Shown here: piece by piece, positions 8,376 to 18,265 of the stretch
Numbering within the stretch: position 1 is the stretch's first letter
Layout of the letters: every line of letters begins with the position of its first letter
Origin: Acidobacteriaceae bacterium
Lineage (GTDB): Bacteria > Acidobacteriota > Terriglobia > Terriglobales > Acidobacteriaceae
Length of the DNA: 64,000 nt
Reading direction: 5' to 3'
NCBI GenBank assembly: GCA_003134655.1
Contig: PLBY01000070.1
Span: forward strand, 36,520-100,519
The notes under the pieces: model-generated
Database searches by the model: none
What the model saw: the letters and a program-made list of their open reading frames with translations, nothing else
Told to the model about the DNA's origin: nothing
Made by a program: the position numbers and the translations under genes

Positions 8376-9605
8376 CTAGAGATATTGCAGCCACCAGTCG
8401 CTCCGCTTCAGTTTTAGGGCGGCAAACCACCGGCATGCGAAATAGAGCAGCGCGATGGCGATCGCCCACACCAGGTAAAGCAGAGGAAGGCTCCATACGT
8501 AGCCGTCGGGCGGCTCCGGATTGCCCATGGGATGGTTCGCGAAAAGCCACGGGCTGACGACCCCCAGCCGGACCTTCGACACGACCAGTGCGAGCGCGTG
8601 GATCAGGGGAATGTGAAGCATGTAGAAGAAAAACGGCACCCGTCCGAACACCGTAATTGCGCGGGCTACGGGTCCGCGGAGGTTTGCGAGCAAAGGGAGC
8701 AAGGCGATGATGGGGCCGAGCGTCATCAACAGGAAATCGAGCGACGCCGGGTATTTGGTCGTGTTCAGGAACGCGAGCAAACCTGGCATCGGCGGCCGAC
8801 CGTTCTGTCCGGCCATAGCGGCTTGCCACGGGCGCGGATCTCCATACAGATTAAATCCGCGGAGCACGAGAAAGAGTCCGATGGCCGAGAGTCCGATCGT
8901 CAGGCAGAGCCGTTTTCTGCGTGCGGGCTCCAGGGTCAAAATCCTTCCGAAGGCGTAACCGGCCGCCATGACGCCAATCCATGGAATGGTGGAATAGAGC
9001 ACGATCAGGTTGGGACCATCCGGGCCAAACTGGATCGGCCCGGCGAAGAATCCCACGTACATGATTTTCCATAGACCGGAGAGGCGGTTCTGGTCGAGCC
9101 CTTCCAGCAGCGCGCGCATGTGTGGATCCATCAGGTTGTGGGCGGCGATGATGACGAGGCCGATGGTTCCGACCGCAGCCAGCGGCAGTCTTACCAGTCC
9201 GGCCATCAGAATCATGCAGATTCCAATCACCCAGATGACGCCGGCCATCTCGTAGTGGCGAAAATCGAAGTTGAAGGTCCACGCGATACGCAGAAATGTG
9301 AATTCGAGGAGGATGAGCCACGCTCCTCGGATCAGTAGATAGCGTGACACTTCGGCGTGCTTGCGCGCGTAGAGGAAGATGCTGGTTCCAGCCAGAAAGA
9401 TGAAGGCGGGAGCGCAGAAATGGGTGATCCAGCGGGTGAAGAAGACTCCCGCCGTGGGGCCGCCAGCCGGAACGCCGGAAAAGACGCGTACGTGGTCGAT
9501 GGCCATCAGGATCATGACCGCGCCGCGGATGAGGTCGACGGAGGCGATGCGGCTTTGCGAGGCGGTATCAGGAGTACGCGGAGTGGCAACGACGGTAGCG
9601 CTCAT
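8376..9605 (-). CDS. DUF1624 / heparan-alpha-glucosaminide N-acetyltransferase-like membrane protein
   Basis: The protein has 409 residues with about ten hydrophobic segments. The N-terminal region carries the family signature RIASVDLIRGAVMILMAIDH followed by FVFFTRWITHFCAP-like sequence, and FFYMLHIPLIHALAL lies near the C terminus. Relatives move acetyl groups across the membrane to sugar amino groups. It lies between two Tat-exported glycosidases on the same strand, which suggests a shared polysaccharide theme, though gaps of more than 130 bp argue for separate transcripts. A GGAG site precedes the ATG. Confidence 0.8.
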   Translation of the reverse strand: MSATVVATPRTPDTASQSRIASVDLIRGAVMILMAIDHVRVFSGVPAGGPTAGVFFTRWITHFCAPAFIFLAGTSIFLYARKHAEVSRYLLIRGAWLILLEFTFLRIAWTFNFDFRHYEMAGVIWVIGICMILMAGLVRLPLAAVGTIGLVIIAAHNLMDPHMRALLEGLDQNRLSGLWKIMYVGFFAGPIQFGPDGPNLIVLYSTIPWIGVMAAGYAFGRILTLEPARRKRLCLTIGLSAIGLFLVLRGFNLYGDPRPWQAAMAGQNGRPPMPGLLAFLNTTKYPASLDFLLMTLGPIIALLPLLANLRGPVARAITVFGRVPFFFYMLHIPLIHALALVVSKVRLGVVSPWLFANHPMGNPEPPDGYVWSLPLLYLVWAIAIALLYFACRWFAALKLKRSDWWLQYL

Positions 9606-9739
9606 GATTCTGCTCCAGGTGCGGAGTGCCCATCGACGGGAACTCGCTCATTCCAGTTGATTGACGGTAGACCCCTGTAATCGTTGGCCCTATGATGCGT
9701 CTTTTTCACCGGAACCCGCTGAACAGGATGACACTGGCA

Positions 9740-11254
9740 TTATTCGCTTTCGAACGTGACTAAGGCTGCGCTCGCAGGCGGAAGGTCGAGGGCCGCAACA
9801 CCGTTCTCAATGGGCAATGTTTCTTCCCGCGCGGCCGACCACGCGCCGCCTGCCCCGACGGGCGCTCCGCCGAAGGTCGTGTCCGTGGTGTCGTCCACTC
9901 GCGGGGCATGCAGACGCAGCGCAGTTACGCGCTTTGCTCGTTGCCCCGGATCGATGATGAGGCGCACGCTACGGTCCAGGTTCTTAATGAACGCCGCTAC
10001 CTTGATTGCTCCTGTATTGCTGCGGAGACCGTATGCCGTCAGCAGGGGCGCGTGTTCCAACTGGTCGAGCTTGCTTTCCACAAGTTGCCCTGCGCCGGCC
10101 TGCGCAAACAGCAACATGCCGTAATAAATCGGCCGTGCGAGAAACCCATTTTCCTGCGTGCCCGCAATCGGTGTGTACCAGCCATAACCGCCGCCGTGAA
10201 AGTTTATGCCGGTACCACCGGCTGTGGCGAGCTGATACATGAGGTCGGCACTCCAGAGCGCGGAGGCGAAAGTATCGCTCACGCCCTGCTTTCCTCCCTG
10301 GTAGCAGGAGTTGGTTTCTGCCAGCCGGAAAGGCAGGCCGGATTCCTGCATGGTTGTCTTCATGCCTGCGAACTCCTCCTCAAGCTTGGGATTTGGCCGG
10401 AGGAGACGTTCTATCGTCATCGACGGATCGGTCGGCGGACCCTCCGCGTAATAGTGCTGCGAAAGAAACACGGCCTCGTGCTTGAATTGCTTTGCGAAGG
10501 GAACGAGCCACTCGTTGTTGTAGGCGGTATCCGGTCCGGCAAAAGGTGCGCTCGGAACACGCGCGCGGATTGTTTGATAAAAATTCTGCCATTCGACGGC
10601 AAATTGCTTGAAATCGTAATCGGCCTTGCGAATCCCGTTGCGAAAGAAAAGATCGGGTTCGTTGCAGAGTTGGAATGCGATCAGCTTCGAGCCGGCCGCA
10701 TCCATCACGCGGGCAGCCTCGTCCGCCGCGTCTTCCGCGGTGCCGGTGCCCATGTTCAGGCCGTAGATAAGCTTCCAGCCGCAGGCGTCGAGGAACTCGC
10801 GCAAATTGCGGATCGCTTCCGGCGTGATGTTTACGGGCGCAGGAGCTTTCTTGCCGGTATCAGGACCGACGGCCAGTCCAAAGGCAACGGGATTCGCTTT
10901 GTCTCCGGTGCGCATGCTCTCGGGATTTTGCCGGTTGGTCTGCTTTGTGGGATCCGGAGTCCAGTAGCAATACTCGCTGGTGTTGCCTCCGATGCGCAGA
11001 ACGCCCGAGGATCCAAGACGCCGTAGAAAGCCCGCAACCTCGGTATTTGCGCCCGAGAAGAAATGGGGATTGCCGAGCTGCGCGGATTCATAGCTCAGGC
11101 CAGTGAAGTCGTCGCCGATCTTGTTGCCGAGCCGGTCTGCGCGAAGTGTGAGCCGGACGGAAGCGCTTGGTCTGCTTTCTGCGAAGCTGAGGGGATGATA
11201 CAAAGCAGCTGCGGAAGCCGCGGCAGAGAGACGGATAAAAGTTCGGCGATTCAT
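9740..11254 (-). CDS. Tat-exported glycoside hydrolase, GH79-like
   Basis: The 504-residue protein starts with MNRRTFIRLSAAASAAAL, a twin-arginine-like signal. Features of GH79 enzymes (beta-glucuronidase/heparanase group) are SYESAQLGNPHFF, LRIGGNTSEYCYW, the acid/base glutamate in QLCNEPDLFF and the nucleophile candidate in FRLAETNSCYQGGK, then a C-terminal beta-domain. GH79 enzymes remove uronic acids from proteoglycan-like polymers. The family call rests on motif spacing seen by eye. It is divergent from trpE. Confidence 0.72.
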   Translation of the reverse strand: MNRRTFIRLSAAASAAALYHPLSFAESRPSASVRLTLRADRLGNKIGDDFTGLSYESAQLGNPHFFSGANTEVAGFLRRLGSSGVLRIGGNTSEYCYWTPDPTKQTNRQNPESMRTGDKANPVAFGLAVGPDTGKKAPAPVNITPEAIRNLREFLDACGWKLIYGLNMGTGTAEDAADEAARVMDAAGSKLIAFQLCNEPDLFFRNGIRKADYDFKQFAVEWQNFYQTIRARVPSAPFAGPDTAYNNEWLVPFAKQFKHEAVFLSQHYYAEGPPTDPSMTIERLLRPNPKLEEEFAGMKTTMQESGLPFRLAETNSCYQGGKQGVSDTFASALWSADLMYQLATAGGTGINFHGGGYGWYTPIAGTQENGFLARPIYYGMLLFAQAGAGQLVESKLDQLEHAPLLTAYGLRSNTGAIKVAAFIKNLDRSVRLIIDPGQRAKRVTALRLHAPRVDDTTDTTFGGAPVGAGGAWSAAREETLPIENGVAALDLPPASAALVTFESE

Positions 11255-11318
11255 GGCAGTGATTCCATCACAGGATGCGCCGGTTGAGCAACGATTCTGC
11301 CGCCTCGCGTGCGTCGCC

Positions 11319-11349
11319 TATAATAAAAAACCCGCCGAAGCGGCGGTTT
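11319..11349 (+). promoter_or_regulatory. trpE promoter -10 and leader hairpin
   Basis: A consensus TATAAT lies at 11319-11324 with only a weak -35 (TTCTGC, 18-bp spacer). Right at the expected transcript 5' end is a hairpin, CCGCCG-AAG-CGGCGG (11332-11346), flanked by A and T runs. The hairpin could protect the mRNA end or attenuate; no Trp-rich leader peptide is seen. Confidence 0.5.
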
Positions 11350-11361
11350 GGATCCCAAACA

Positions 11362-12840
11362 ATGCTGCAACCGGACTTCAAAGAGTTCTCGCGGTTGGCC
11401 CGAGAGGCCACGCTCGTACCGGTGGTGAAATCCGTCAGCGCGGATTTGCTCACGCCCGTCTCGGCCTTTCTCGCCATCGCAGAGAAAGAACCGCACGCGT
11501 TCCTGCTCGAGTCGGTGGAGCGTGGGGAGCAGATTGGGCGCTACACGTTCCTCGGCGCGCGGCCTTACATGCGCGTCACTGCCCGGCAGGGGACCGTCGA
11601 AATTGAGCGCGGACGCCGGCGCGAAGTGGTGCAAGACAATATTTTCCAGGTAGTGAAGCGGTTGTTGCAGGAGCATCGGCCGGCCAGTGTTGCCGGGCTG
11701 CCTCCATTTACGGCGGGCGCAGTCGGATACTTTGCGTACGACGTGGTTCGCCAGTTGGAAAAGATTGGCGATCACGCGAAAGATGACCTGGCACTGCCCG
11801 ACGCGGAGTTGATGTTCTTTGACCGACTGCTGGCGTTCGATCACCTGCGGCACCAGATCCACATAGTGGCCGCTGCTGACGTTAAACGTGAGAGTCCGCG
11901 GCGTGCTTATGACCGCGCGCTGCGCGACATTGCCGCGCTGGAGCGGAAACTTGCGGCGGGACTCAGTCCGGCTCTGTGGCGTAAATCCGCAAAGGCAAAA
12001 GCGGGCAAGCTCAAGGTGCATGCCGGGACGCGGCGCGAAACGTTCCTGCGTGGCGTGGAACGCTGCAAGGAGTACATTGCCGCGGGCGACATCTTCCAGG
12101 TCGTGCTGTCGCAGCGGCTTGACTTCACGCCTGAGGTTGCGCCGTTTGATTTGTACCGCTCGCTGCGGCAAGTGAATCCGTCGCCGTATCTTTATTTTTT
12201 GCGCTCGGGCGACACCCACATTCTCGGTTCGTCTCCCGAAATGCTGGTGCGGGTCACGGGGCGCAAGCTTGAGTACCGGCCAATTGCAGGTACGCATCCG
12301 CGCGGACGCGATGAAGCGGAAGACCTCCGCCTCGAGCAGAAGATGCGCACTGACGAGAAGGAACGCGCCGAACACGTGATGCTGGTCGACCTTGGCCGCA
12401 ACGACCTGGGACGCGTCAGCGATTACGGCTCGGTCAAAGTCAAAGATCTGATGTATGTCGAGCGTTACTCGCACGTGATGCATCTGGTATCGGCGCTGGA
12501 AGGCACGCTGCGCAAGGATCTCGATGCGCTCGACGCCTTTGCCGCATGTTTCCCAGCGGGAACGCTCAGCGGCGCGCCCAAGGTGCGGGCGATGCAGATC
12601 ATCGAGGAGTTGGAGCCGACGCGGCGCGGAATCTATGGCGGATCGGTATTGTATGCCGACTTCGCTGGGAACCTCGACTCGTGCATCGGCATCCGCACGC
12701 TGCTGATGCAAGGCAAGAAAGCATACCTGCAGGCAGGCGCGGGAATTGTCGCGGACTCCGATCCGGCCAGCGAGTTTCAGGAATCGATGAACAAAGCCCA
12801 GGCGCTGCTGCGCGCCGTCGAGAATGCCCGAGGTGCGTAA
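11362..12840 (+). CDS. trpE: Anthranilate synthase component I
   Basis: TrpE makes anthranilate from chorismate, using ammonia delivered by TrpG, the first step of tryptophan synthesis. The protein has 492 residues from ATG 11362 (MLQPDFKEF); an upstream ATG at 11275 would start inside the promoter. Motifs include LLESVERGEQIGRYTFLG at the N-terminal side, RPIAGTHPRGRD, DEKERAEHVMLVDLGRNDLGR, FPAGTLSGAPKVRAM and QAGAGIVADSDPASE. Its 3' end overlaps the convergent phosphoesterase frame by 64 bp. TrpG is not adjacent downstream but 1.4 kb away on the other strand. Confidence 0.95.
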   Translation: MLQPDFKEFSRLAREATLVPVVKSVSADLLTPVSAFLAIAEKEPHAFLLESVERGEQIGRYTFLGARPYMRVTARQGTVEIERGRRREVVQDNIFQVVKRLLQEHRPASVAGLPPFTAGAVGYFAYDVVRQLEKIGDHAKDDLALPDAELMFFDRLLAFDHLRHQIHIVAAADVKRESPRRAYDRALRDIAALERKLAAGLSPALWRKSAKAKAGKLKVHAGTRRETFLRGVERCKEYIAAGDIFQVVLSQRLDFTPEVAPFDLYRSLRQVNPSPYLYFLRSGDTHILGSSPEMLVRVTGRKLEYRPIAGTHPRGRDEAEDLRLEQKMRTDEKERAEHVMLVDLGRNDLGRVSDYGSVKVKDLMYVERYSHVMHLVSALEGTLRKDLDALDAFAACFPAGTLSGAPKVRAMQIIEELEPTRRGIYGGSVLYADFAGNLDSCIGIRTLLMQGKKAYLQAGAGIVADSDPASEFQESMNKAQALLRAVENARGA

Positions 12841-14126
12841 CGGCTATTCGTTGGGTTGCCCCTATTCGCATTTTGGCGGTGGCGCGTTTGGAACAGGTAG
12901 CGGCGCGCAGTGCGGCGTAATTTCTCGGGCGCCCGGATCCGTATTCTGGGAATTGTGAGTAAAGCACCAATGCACCAGAGGTGCAGGTAGTCGCGGCGCG
13001 TTGTGGGTGGCACGTCCGCCTCCTGGATTTCCTGAAACGCGAACTCGATAGTGCCCTTCGCCGCAAGCGTACCGACCAAATAGCCGTAGACGTCTTTCCG
13101 AGCCTTCGTCGAGGGCGGAACGGGAAGCTTGTAGCGCTCCGCTCCCCCCGTTCCAACGATCCAGCCGGGCAGTGGCTCTCCTTTTTTTCGTAGCTCGGGC
13201 GTATCAAAAATGTCCTCCAGATAAAAGTGGGAATGGGTGGAAAGTACATAGACCGGCTTATGTTTCCGGAAGGCCACGAGCATGTCGTAGACCTTTTCCC
13301 CGCTGGACCTGGCTTCGGAAACTTTGCTGTCGCCCATGCTGTGGTAATTGGCCACGCTATCGGGGAGCGCTTCATGCATGCCTACCACCACGCTGTTCAC
13401 CACGTGCTTGGGATCGGAATCGCTGGCATCCTTTTCCAATACGAGTTTCAGCCAATCCAACTCCGCCGGCAGGAAGCAGTCTGAAGAATTGTCGAGATAG
13501 ATGAAGTCCACCTTGCTCTGAATCCAGTGGAAGTAGGACTGAGGCGGCTCCGTGGCAGTACTCCCTTTTTGGCTCGCGGGGTCGTCGGCAGCGCGTTGAT
13601 CGTGGACGGTTGGTTGATCGATCCACGCGGCGAACTGCTGGCGAAATTGAACCCGATCTTTGGGCGGAATGATTTCGTGATTGCCGATACCCACGTAGAC
13701 GGGCAGATTTCCGAAGGCCGCGATCTGATGGTCGATAAAATCGGGCCACGCACGCGACAGGTAGAGGCTGCAACTTAAGAAATCGCCATTCACGGCTGCG
13801 GCAAATGCCATGTCTTCGTCCACCTTGTAGATTGCGCGGAGGTCGCCCAGATGCCAGTAGAAGCTGGGTGCGAACTGGACGCTTTGGGCGGCGATGGCGG
13901 GCATAACGATGTCTCCGCAGTTCCGCGAGTCGCCAGAGACGATAAAGCGCCACGATCCTTCGGGCAGTGGAGGAACCGAAACCGGAGGTTTCTCCGTGCC
14001 TCGCCCATCCGGGCGGTCCGGGCTTGCCTGAGCGGCGCTGGATCCGCAAAGCTGCGCAAGGCCGAGCAGCAATCCGGTGACGAAGACGAGTCGAGGGGTG
14101 AACTGAATGCGACAGAAACGTGACAT
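12777..14126 (-). CDS. Secreted calcineurin-like metallophosphoesterase
   Basis: The 449-residue protein has a hydrophobic signal segment (residues 10-30). The dimetal motifs occur in order: GDSRNCGD, HLGDLRA, GIGNHEI, VGMHEALPD and STHSHFYLED. The fold hydrolyses phosphate esters; the substrate is unknown. The last 60 residues (after LHLWCIGALL) are Arg/Ala-rich, unlike the domain before them, and run antisense into trpE. This suggests the original stop was lost or a base was dropped near 12950. If so, the true end is near that point. Confidence 0.75.
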   Translation of the reverse strand: MSRFCRIQFTPRLVFVTGLLLGLAQLCGSSAAQASPDRPDGRGTEKPPVSVPPLPEGSWRFIVSGDSRNCGDIVMPAIAAQSVQFAPSFYWHLGDLRAIYKVDEDMAFAAAVNGDFLSCSLYLSRAWPDFIDHQIAAFGNLPVYVGIGNHEIIPPKDRVQFRQQFAAWIDQPTVHDQRAADDPASQKGSTATEPPQSYFHWIQSKVDFIYLDNSSDCFLPAELDWLKLVLEKDASDSDPKHVVNSVVVGMHEALPDSVANYHSMGDSKVSEARSSGEKVYDMLVAFRKHKPVYVLSTHSHFYLEDIFDTPELRKKGEPLPGWIVGTGGAERYKLPVPPSTKARKDVYGYLVGTLAAKGTIEFAFQEIQEADVPPTTRRDYLHLWCIGALLTIPRIRIRAPEKLRRTARRYLFQTRHRQNANRGNPTNSRYAPRAFSTARSSAWALFIDS

Positions 14127-14213
14127 GGGCGGGTTCCTTTCGCAACGCGTGCAAACCGCAGACCTAAACGCGAAGAGTATAGATGAGGAAGATGCGATCT
14201 CACTGCGGCGTGC

Positions 14214-14789
<576 letters not shown>

Positions 14790-14953
14790 GCGTCTGCGCT
14801 CCCGATACCAGCTTACACCGGAGAGACGATTTCGCGGTTGCCCCCCTGAAAGGGCCATCCTCTGACCCAAGGGTGGTATTGACCTTACTGCGGGCGCGGA
14901 GCATTCTCGCTTTATCGTTCAAATGCTAACTTCGCCGCCACTTGGAGGATGCA

Positions 14954-15274
14954 ATGGCTGAGCCCCAGCAGGAAAAGAGGGGTGCACGACGTTTTCCGCT
15001 CCGCGTACCGGTGAGCGTCGATCACGACAACGCTACCGGGCCCGCGCAACTGAGGGACGTGAGCGCGCGCGGCATCTGTTTCTATCTTGAGTCTGAGGTG
15101 GCTCAGGGGTCGCAAATTGGCTTCACGCTGACTCTGCCTCCCGAGATCACACTCACTGAAAGCATCCGCGTGCAATGTAAAGGTCGTGTAGTGCGAGTGG
15201 AAAATGGACGGGCGGACGGCAAACTGGCCGTCGCTGCCGTCATTGAAGAGTACGAGTTTCTGCCCGAAGCGTGA
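14954..15274 (+). CDS. Small PilZ-domain protein
   Basis: The 106-residue protein consists of one PilZ domain: RRFPLRVPVSVD at the N terminus (RxxxR-like) and DVSARGICFYLE (D/NxSxxG), the two c-di-GMP binding motifs. GGAGG at 14944-14948 sets ATG 14954 as start; a TTG at 14942 lies before that site. It resembles the second small PilZ protein at 61795. It is likely a c-di-GMP receptor with an unknown partner; a diguanylate cyclase is present at 43304. Confidence 0.82.
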   Translation: MAEPQQEKRGARRFPLRVPVSVDHDNATGPAQLRDVSARGICFYLESEVAQGSQIGFTLTLPPEITLTESIRVQCKGRVVRVENGRADGKLAVAAVIEEYEFLPEA

Positions 15275-15282
15275 CAGTACAG

Positions 15283-15401
15283 GTTTCAAAGTTTCAAAGT
15301 TTCAAGGTTTCAACGTTCTTTGATTTCACGGTCAAAGCGTTGGGTTTCTTATGGTAAGGGCAGCGACTGACCTTGCAACCTTCGAAACCTTGAAACTTTC
15401 T
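15283..15401. repeat. GTTTCAAAG-family intergenic inverted repeat
   Basis: Tandem 9-bp units (GTTTCAAAG, then GTTTCAAGG) at 15283-15313 face inverted units (CGAAACCTTGAAACTTTC) at 15381-15400, so the transcript could fold into a long hairpin. Other members of this family lie at 19137, 40126 and 60060. Confidence 0.75.
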
Positions 15402-15461
15402 GACCCAACAGACCGCTAGCACCCCACCCCTGCCGCCTGATATGTTTCCTTCAAGCCTCCA

Positions 15462-16865
15462 ATGAGGGATTCTTTGCCGCGACCTGCGCTCAAGTCTGTG
15501 TGTGTGATGATGGCCGCGCTGCTGGCTGCCGGCGTTGCGGCCCAGACCTTTGGCCCACCACCTCTGGTGACGAGTGTCCGCATCGTTCATGACCATGGAG
15601 TGCCCGCGGTCGAAATTCTCTCCAGCAGTCCGGTGATTCCTGAGATCCAACTGCTCGATTCGCCGCCGCGGCTGGTCATCGATCTGCCCAACTCGCGCTT
15701 GGGACTGACGCAGAAGCGGATTCCCATTCAGAAGGAAAACATCCTCGCAATCCGCGTGGATCAGTTTCAGCGGCAACCTCCGGTGACGCGCATCGTCCTC
15801 GACTTGCTGGCGCCTTATGGGTATTCATGGGATGGAGCGGGCCATCGCCTGATGGTGCGCCTCAAGCCTGCCGGCGACATGAACGCCGGGAAAAAGTCGA
15901 CGCCGTTTGAGCCGCCGACGGTGCCGGGTCTGTCCCTGAGCAAGAGTCCGGCGGTAGTGCCGGTGACGAGTGGTTACGGGACTGCGGTCATGGCGGGAAG
16001 TCGCATCGCTTCGGGCTCTGCGGTCACGGCGGGTTCCGAGACGGCGATCCTGCGAGTGACTGGCGGAGGCGAAGTTCGCGTGTGCCCGGGGACCACGGTT
16101 TCGGTGACGCCCTCGAAGACCCAGCGCGATTTGATGCTCGGCTTGAGCACGGGCGCGATCGAGGCGCACTATTCGCTGCGCGCCTCGGCCGACACGGTGA
16201 TGACGCCGGACTTCCGCATCCTGTTTGCGGGGCCGGGAGAATTCCACTACGCCATCAGCGCCGACGCACACGGCAATACTTGCGTGCGCGCACTGAAGGG
16301 CAACACGTCTTCGGCCATCGTCTCGGAGTTGATGGGAGACCGAATTTATCAGGTGAAGCCGGCCGAGCAGGCAGTCTTTCATCTGGGGCAGATCGACAAG
16401 GTCGACGGTGACGTTCCGGTCGAGTGCGGATGTCCTCCGCCGTCGCCGCTCATGCAGGCGCAAGCTTCGTATGCGCCGAACGTGCCCGACTCGGAATTGC
16501 CCGAGAAAGTGCGCATCGGCGGGAGCGACACCCCCGCGCCACCCGCAGGCTCCCCTGTAGCGTCGACTCCGGGCACGAGGCTCTCGAATGGGCCGGAGAC
16601 CGCGCCCCCGCCGGCTTCTCAGCCCAACGACGTTCACGTGCAGGTGGATGCTCCGTTGGTATTCAATGCGAAGAATCGCGCTGCGGCGGGCGCTTTGCCG
16701 GCTCCCGTGCAGGCGGCGAAAGATTTGCCCGTGGACGATTCGCCGGCGCGGCAGGTTCATCTCGATACCGTGATTCAATCGCCACCGCCGGAGCCGCAGA
16801 AAAAGTCTGAGCATCGCGGCTTTTTCCGGCGGGTCGGCGGATTCTTCTCCTCCATCTTCAAGTAG
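15462..16865 (+). CDS. Secreted AMIN-domain and FecR-like protein
   Basis: The 467-residue protein has a signal peptide (residues 12-28, ending GVAAQ). Residues ~35-135 form an AMIN domain ([43 protein letters not shown]), a periplasmic domain that binds peptidoglycan or septal partners in AmiC, PilQ and similar proteins. Residues ~185-320 resemble a FecR-like beta-domain ([14 protein letters not shown]). The remainder is Pro/Ala-rich with a basic-aromatic end ([15 protein letters not shown]). It is probably an envelope protein of unknown role, upstream of the TonB gene. Confidence 0.72.
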   Translation: MRDSLPRPALKSVCVMMAALLAAGVAAQTFGPPPLVTSVRIVHDHGVPAVEILSSSPVIPEIQLLDSPPRLVIDLPNSRLGLTQKRIPIQKENILAIRVDQFQRQPPVTRIVLDLLAPYGYSWDGAGHRLMVRLKPAGDMNAGKKSTPFEPPTVPGLSLSKSPAVVPVTSGYGTAVMAGSRIASGSAVTAGSETAILRVTGGGEVRVCPGTTVSVTPSKTQRDLMLGLSTGAIEAHYSLRASADTVMTPDFRILFAGPGEFHYAISADAHGNTCVRALKGNTSSAIVSELMGDRIYQVKPAEQAVFHLGQIDKVDGDVPVECGCPPPSPLMQAQASYAPNVPDSELPEKVRIGGSDTPAPPAGSPVASTPGTRLSNGPETAPPPASQPNDVHVQVDAPLVFNAKNRAAAGALPAPVQAAKDLPVDDSPARQVHLDTVIQSPPPEPQKKSEHRGFFRRVGGFFSSIFK

Positions 16866-16874
16866 GAGCATTTC

Positions 16875-16995
16875 GTAGCGCCGGCATCCCTTCGACTTCG
16901 CTCAGGGCAAGCTCTGCCGGCTGTGCGAGGGCAACTTGCCCTGCAGGCGCGCGGGCGGGACGCCCCCGCGACAGCCGCCGGGACGGCGGCGCTAC
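16875..16995. repeat. REP-like element bounded by GTAGCGCCG and CGGCGCTAC
   Basis: This 121-bp GC-rich element has perfect 9-bp terminal inverted repeats and several internal stems (for example GGGCAA...TTGCCC and GCGGGCGGGACGCCCCCG). It has no coding potential and sits between the AMIN gene and the TonB gene. Confidence 0.75.
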
Positions 16996-17072
16996 TTTCC
17001 CGGGGAATCCTTTTTGGGCGAAGCTGCGTCTTACGGCGTGTTGGGACCACACCTCGTTGGCAGGAGCGCGCC

Positions 17073-17900
17073 ATGACCGCTGCATCTCCGGGACCGGGGC
17101 CGAATATCTTTTCGATGCTGTTGGGGGAAAACGACGGGCTGTACCGCACCCGGCGTGAGTCCTTCGTCTTTTCAATGCTCGGGCAGGCCGCGATTGTGGG
17201 ACTGCTCATTTACTTCACGAGCTGCGTAATCCAAGGTCCTCCCGAGATCGCGCGGGGTTTCCCGAAGCTCGATGAGATTCCGCTCATCTTTTCAGGAAAC
17301 AGCGGCGGCGGAGGCGGCAACCATGATCCAGTTCCTGCGTCCCAGGGAAATATCCCAAAGGCCTCGGTTGATACTCAGATTGTGCCTCCGACGGTGGTCC
17401 TAGCGAAAGAGCCGCCGAAGCTGGCTATCCCGGAGACGGTCGTGCTGGCTCCGGATGTAAAGCTGCCGCAAGGCGGGCAGATCGGTGATCCGTTCTCAAA
17501 ATTTTCTATTCTGTCCAACGGACCGGGTGGACCCGACGGAATCGGACCGGGATGTTGCAACGGCATTGGGCCGACGTCAGGTCCCGGGGTCGGACCGGGG
17601 CCGCCCGGAATTCTTTCGCCGGGCCGAGGGGGTGTGACCGTGCCTCAGGTCATCTTTAATCCCGAGCCGAGTTTTTCCGACGAAGCCCGCAAGTCAAAAG
17701 CGCAGGGAATCGTACTTTTGCTGCTGGTGGTTGGCAAAGACGGGCACCCCTACGATATCCGCGTGGGGCAGAGCCTGGGGATGGGTCTGGATGAGAAGGC
17801 GATCGAAGCCGTGAACCGCTGGCGCTTCCGTCCGGCCACGCTCAACGGTCAGCCGGTGGCGACGCAGATTGCGGTCGAGGTGGACTTTCACCTGTACTGA
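17073..17900 (+). CDS. TonB-family energy transducer
   Basis: The protein has 275 residues from ATG 17073, with GGAG at 17063. A transmembrane segment (AAIVGLLIYFTSCVI, residues ~35-50) is followed by a Gly/Pro-rich periplasmic linker with glycine runs. The C-terminal TonB domain is clear: PEPSFSDEARKSKAQGIVLL, GKDGHPYDIRVGQSLGMGLD, AIEAVNRWRFRPATLNGQPV. It would pass proton-motive energy to outer-membrane receptors such as the one at 56224. ExbB/ExbD genes are not in the window. Confidence 0.87.
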   Translation: MTAASPGPGPNIFSMLLGENDGLYRTRRESFVFSMLGQAAIVGLLIYFTSCVIQGPPEIARGFPKLDEIPLIFSGNSGGGGGNHDPVPASQGNIPKASVDTQIVPPTVVLAKEPPKLAIPETVVLAPDVKLPQGGQIGDPFSKFSILSNGPGGPDGIGPGCCNGIGPTSGPGVGPGPPGILSPGRGGVTVPQVIFNPEPSFSDEARKSKAQGIVLLLLVVGKDGHPYDIRVGQSLGMGLDEKAIEAVNRWRFRPATLNGQPVATQIAVEVDFHLY

Positions 17901-17907
17901 TCAGAAA

Positions 17908-17932
17908 CGGCGTCGGACCTCGTCCGACGCCG
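17908..17932. terminator. Hairpin between convergent genes (bidirectional terminator)
   Basis: A perfect 11-bp stem CGGCGTCGGAC / GTCCGACGCCG with a CTC loop lies between the tonB stop and the convergent YtxH gene. The following T-tract on the plus strand is weak (CTCTTCATTC). Confidence 0.65.
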
Positions 17933-17950
17933 CTCTTCATTCTTAATTCG

Positions 17951-18265
17951 CTAGCTCCGATTGATGGCGCGGCGCAGTGGCTCTACTTTTTCGCGCAGAT
18001 CATCGGCCAGATCCACGCCCTTGCTGGCCACATCGCGGACGCGATCCCCTGCTTCGCGCACTTTGCTCTTGGCCTCGTCCGCCCAATCGCCCAGCGTATC
18101 CTTGGCATCTTCGAAGCCGCGCTGCAGATCGCGGCGCATCTGCTTGCCGGTCTTGGGCGCGAGCAGGAGTCCAGCCAGGGCTCCGGCGCCCAGACCGATC
18201 AGGAGGAAGGTGATTGCCGTGCCGACGTTGCTGCTTTCTGAAGATTCGTAACGTCCGATTCGCAT
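17951..18265 (-). CDS. YtxH-domain membrane-anchored protein
   Basis: The 104-residue protein has one hydrophobic helix (AITFLLIGLGAGALAGLLLAP), then a long charged amphipathic region (KTGKQMRRDLQRGFEDAKD, EAKSKVREAGDRVRDV), which is the YtxH layout. Such proteins are general-stress associated in Bacillus; their function is unclear. It is divergent from efp. Confidence 0.8.
   Translation of the reverse strand: MRIGRYESSESSNVGTAITFLLIGLGAGALAGLLLAPKTGKQMRRDLQRGFEDAKDTLGDWADEAKSKVREAGDRVRDVASKGVDLADDLREKVEPLRRAINRS

Noticed and set aside
11251..12711. 486-codon frame opposite trpE
   Set aside because: Shadow of trpE; composition is His/Arg-rich, as expected of a complement of coding DNA.
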